A DNA stretch of 7,584 bases, taken from Phycisphaerales bacterium. Its GTDB lineage: Bacteria; Planctomycetota; Phycisphaerae; Phycisphaerales; Phycisphaeraceae. Position 1 is the first letter of the stretch; each line of letters begins with the position of its first letter. The DNA lies in NCBI GenBank assembly GCA_012031455.1, contig JAAUTM010000054.1, positions 1 through 7,584 of the forward strand, in the 5' to 3' direction. The translations under genes were made by a program, and so were the position numbers. Positions 7,531-7,584 of the stretch are shown here, piece by piece. The notes under the pieces were generated by a model that saw nothing but the letters and a program-made list of their open reading frames with translations, was not told where the DNA came from and ran no database searches.

Positions 7531-7584
7531 GCCGGGACCCGCTACGCAGTTCCCAGCCGCCATTTTTGACATGACCATGCTCAC

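Noticed and set aside
7338..7574. A 78-residue plus-strand gene upstream of the RRM gene
   Set aside because: It has no recognisable motif and no clear ribosome binding site, and it runs through both inverted repeats. It is more likely untranslated leader DNA read by chance.

Overview
This is an ordinary bacterial chromosomal stretch, moderately GC-rich, with no mobile element, CRISPR array, rRNA or tRNA that I can see. The protein set suggests a member of the Planctomycetota: an RNase HII-like protein with GYG in place of GRG, a large EF-hand membrane protein of unknown function, an M17 aminopeptidase with a divergent metal-site segment, and a glycine-rich RRM protein. The phylum assignment rests on memory of the families, not on a search.

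Layout: (1) 1-420 (+), the end of an unrecognised hydrophilic protein, probably cut by the window edge. (2) 446-1449 (+), an RNase HII-fold protein 26 bases downstream, likely in the same operon. (3) 1535-2548 (+), an SDR-family nucleotide-sugar 4-epimerase, followed by a hairpin terminator at 2610-2633. (4) 2638-4952 (-), a membrane protein of about 771 residues with an N-terminal EF-hand and three transmembrane segments, convergent with the epimerase. (5) A 268-base divergent intergenic region with a candidate promoter for gene 4 and a strong G-quadruplex-type run. (6) 5221-6793 (+), leucyl aminopeptidase (PepA, M17). (7) 6821-6848, a strong terminator for the gene that follows on the minus strand. 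(8) 6920-7324 (-), a single-RRM RNA-binding protein with a glycine-rich tail. (9) 7325-7584, a gene-free upstream region with two inverted repeats that could form structured leader RNA.

The most important point for a reader is that four of the six genes are interrupted by single-base indels, five in all. Each is recognised because the conserved family sequence continues exactly in another frame: near 1168 (base missing), 2071-2076 (base extra), 2388 (base missing), 4327-4330 (base missing in a short A/T run) and 6736-6742 (base extra in a C7 run). Naive gene calling would give truncated proteins, two false small genes starting at ATGA overlaps, and a wrong C-terminus on PepA. The pattern fits sequencing or assembly error better than biology. 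The CDS entries below therefore span the inferred intact genes.

The genes do not form one pathway. They are housekeeping or cell-envelope functions in at least four transcription units. I found no convincing novel system. The leads worth a second look are the GYG substitution in the RNase HII-like protein, the EF-hand membrane family, the quadruplex-prone intergenic run, and the structured leader of the RRM gene.
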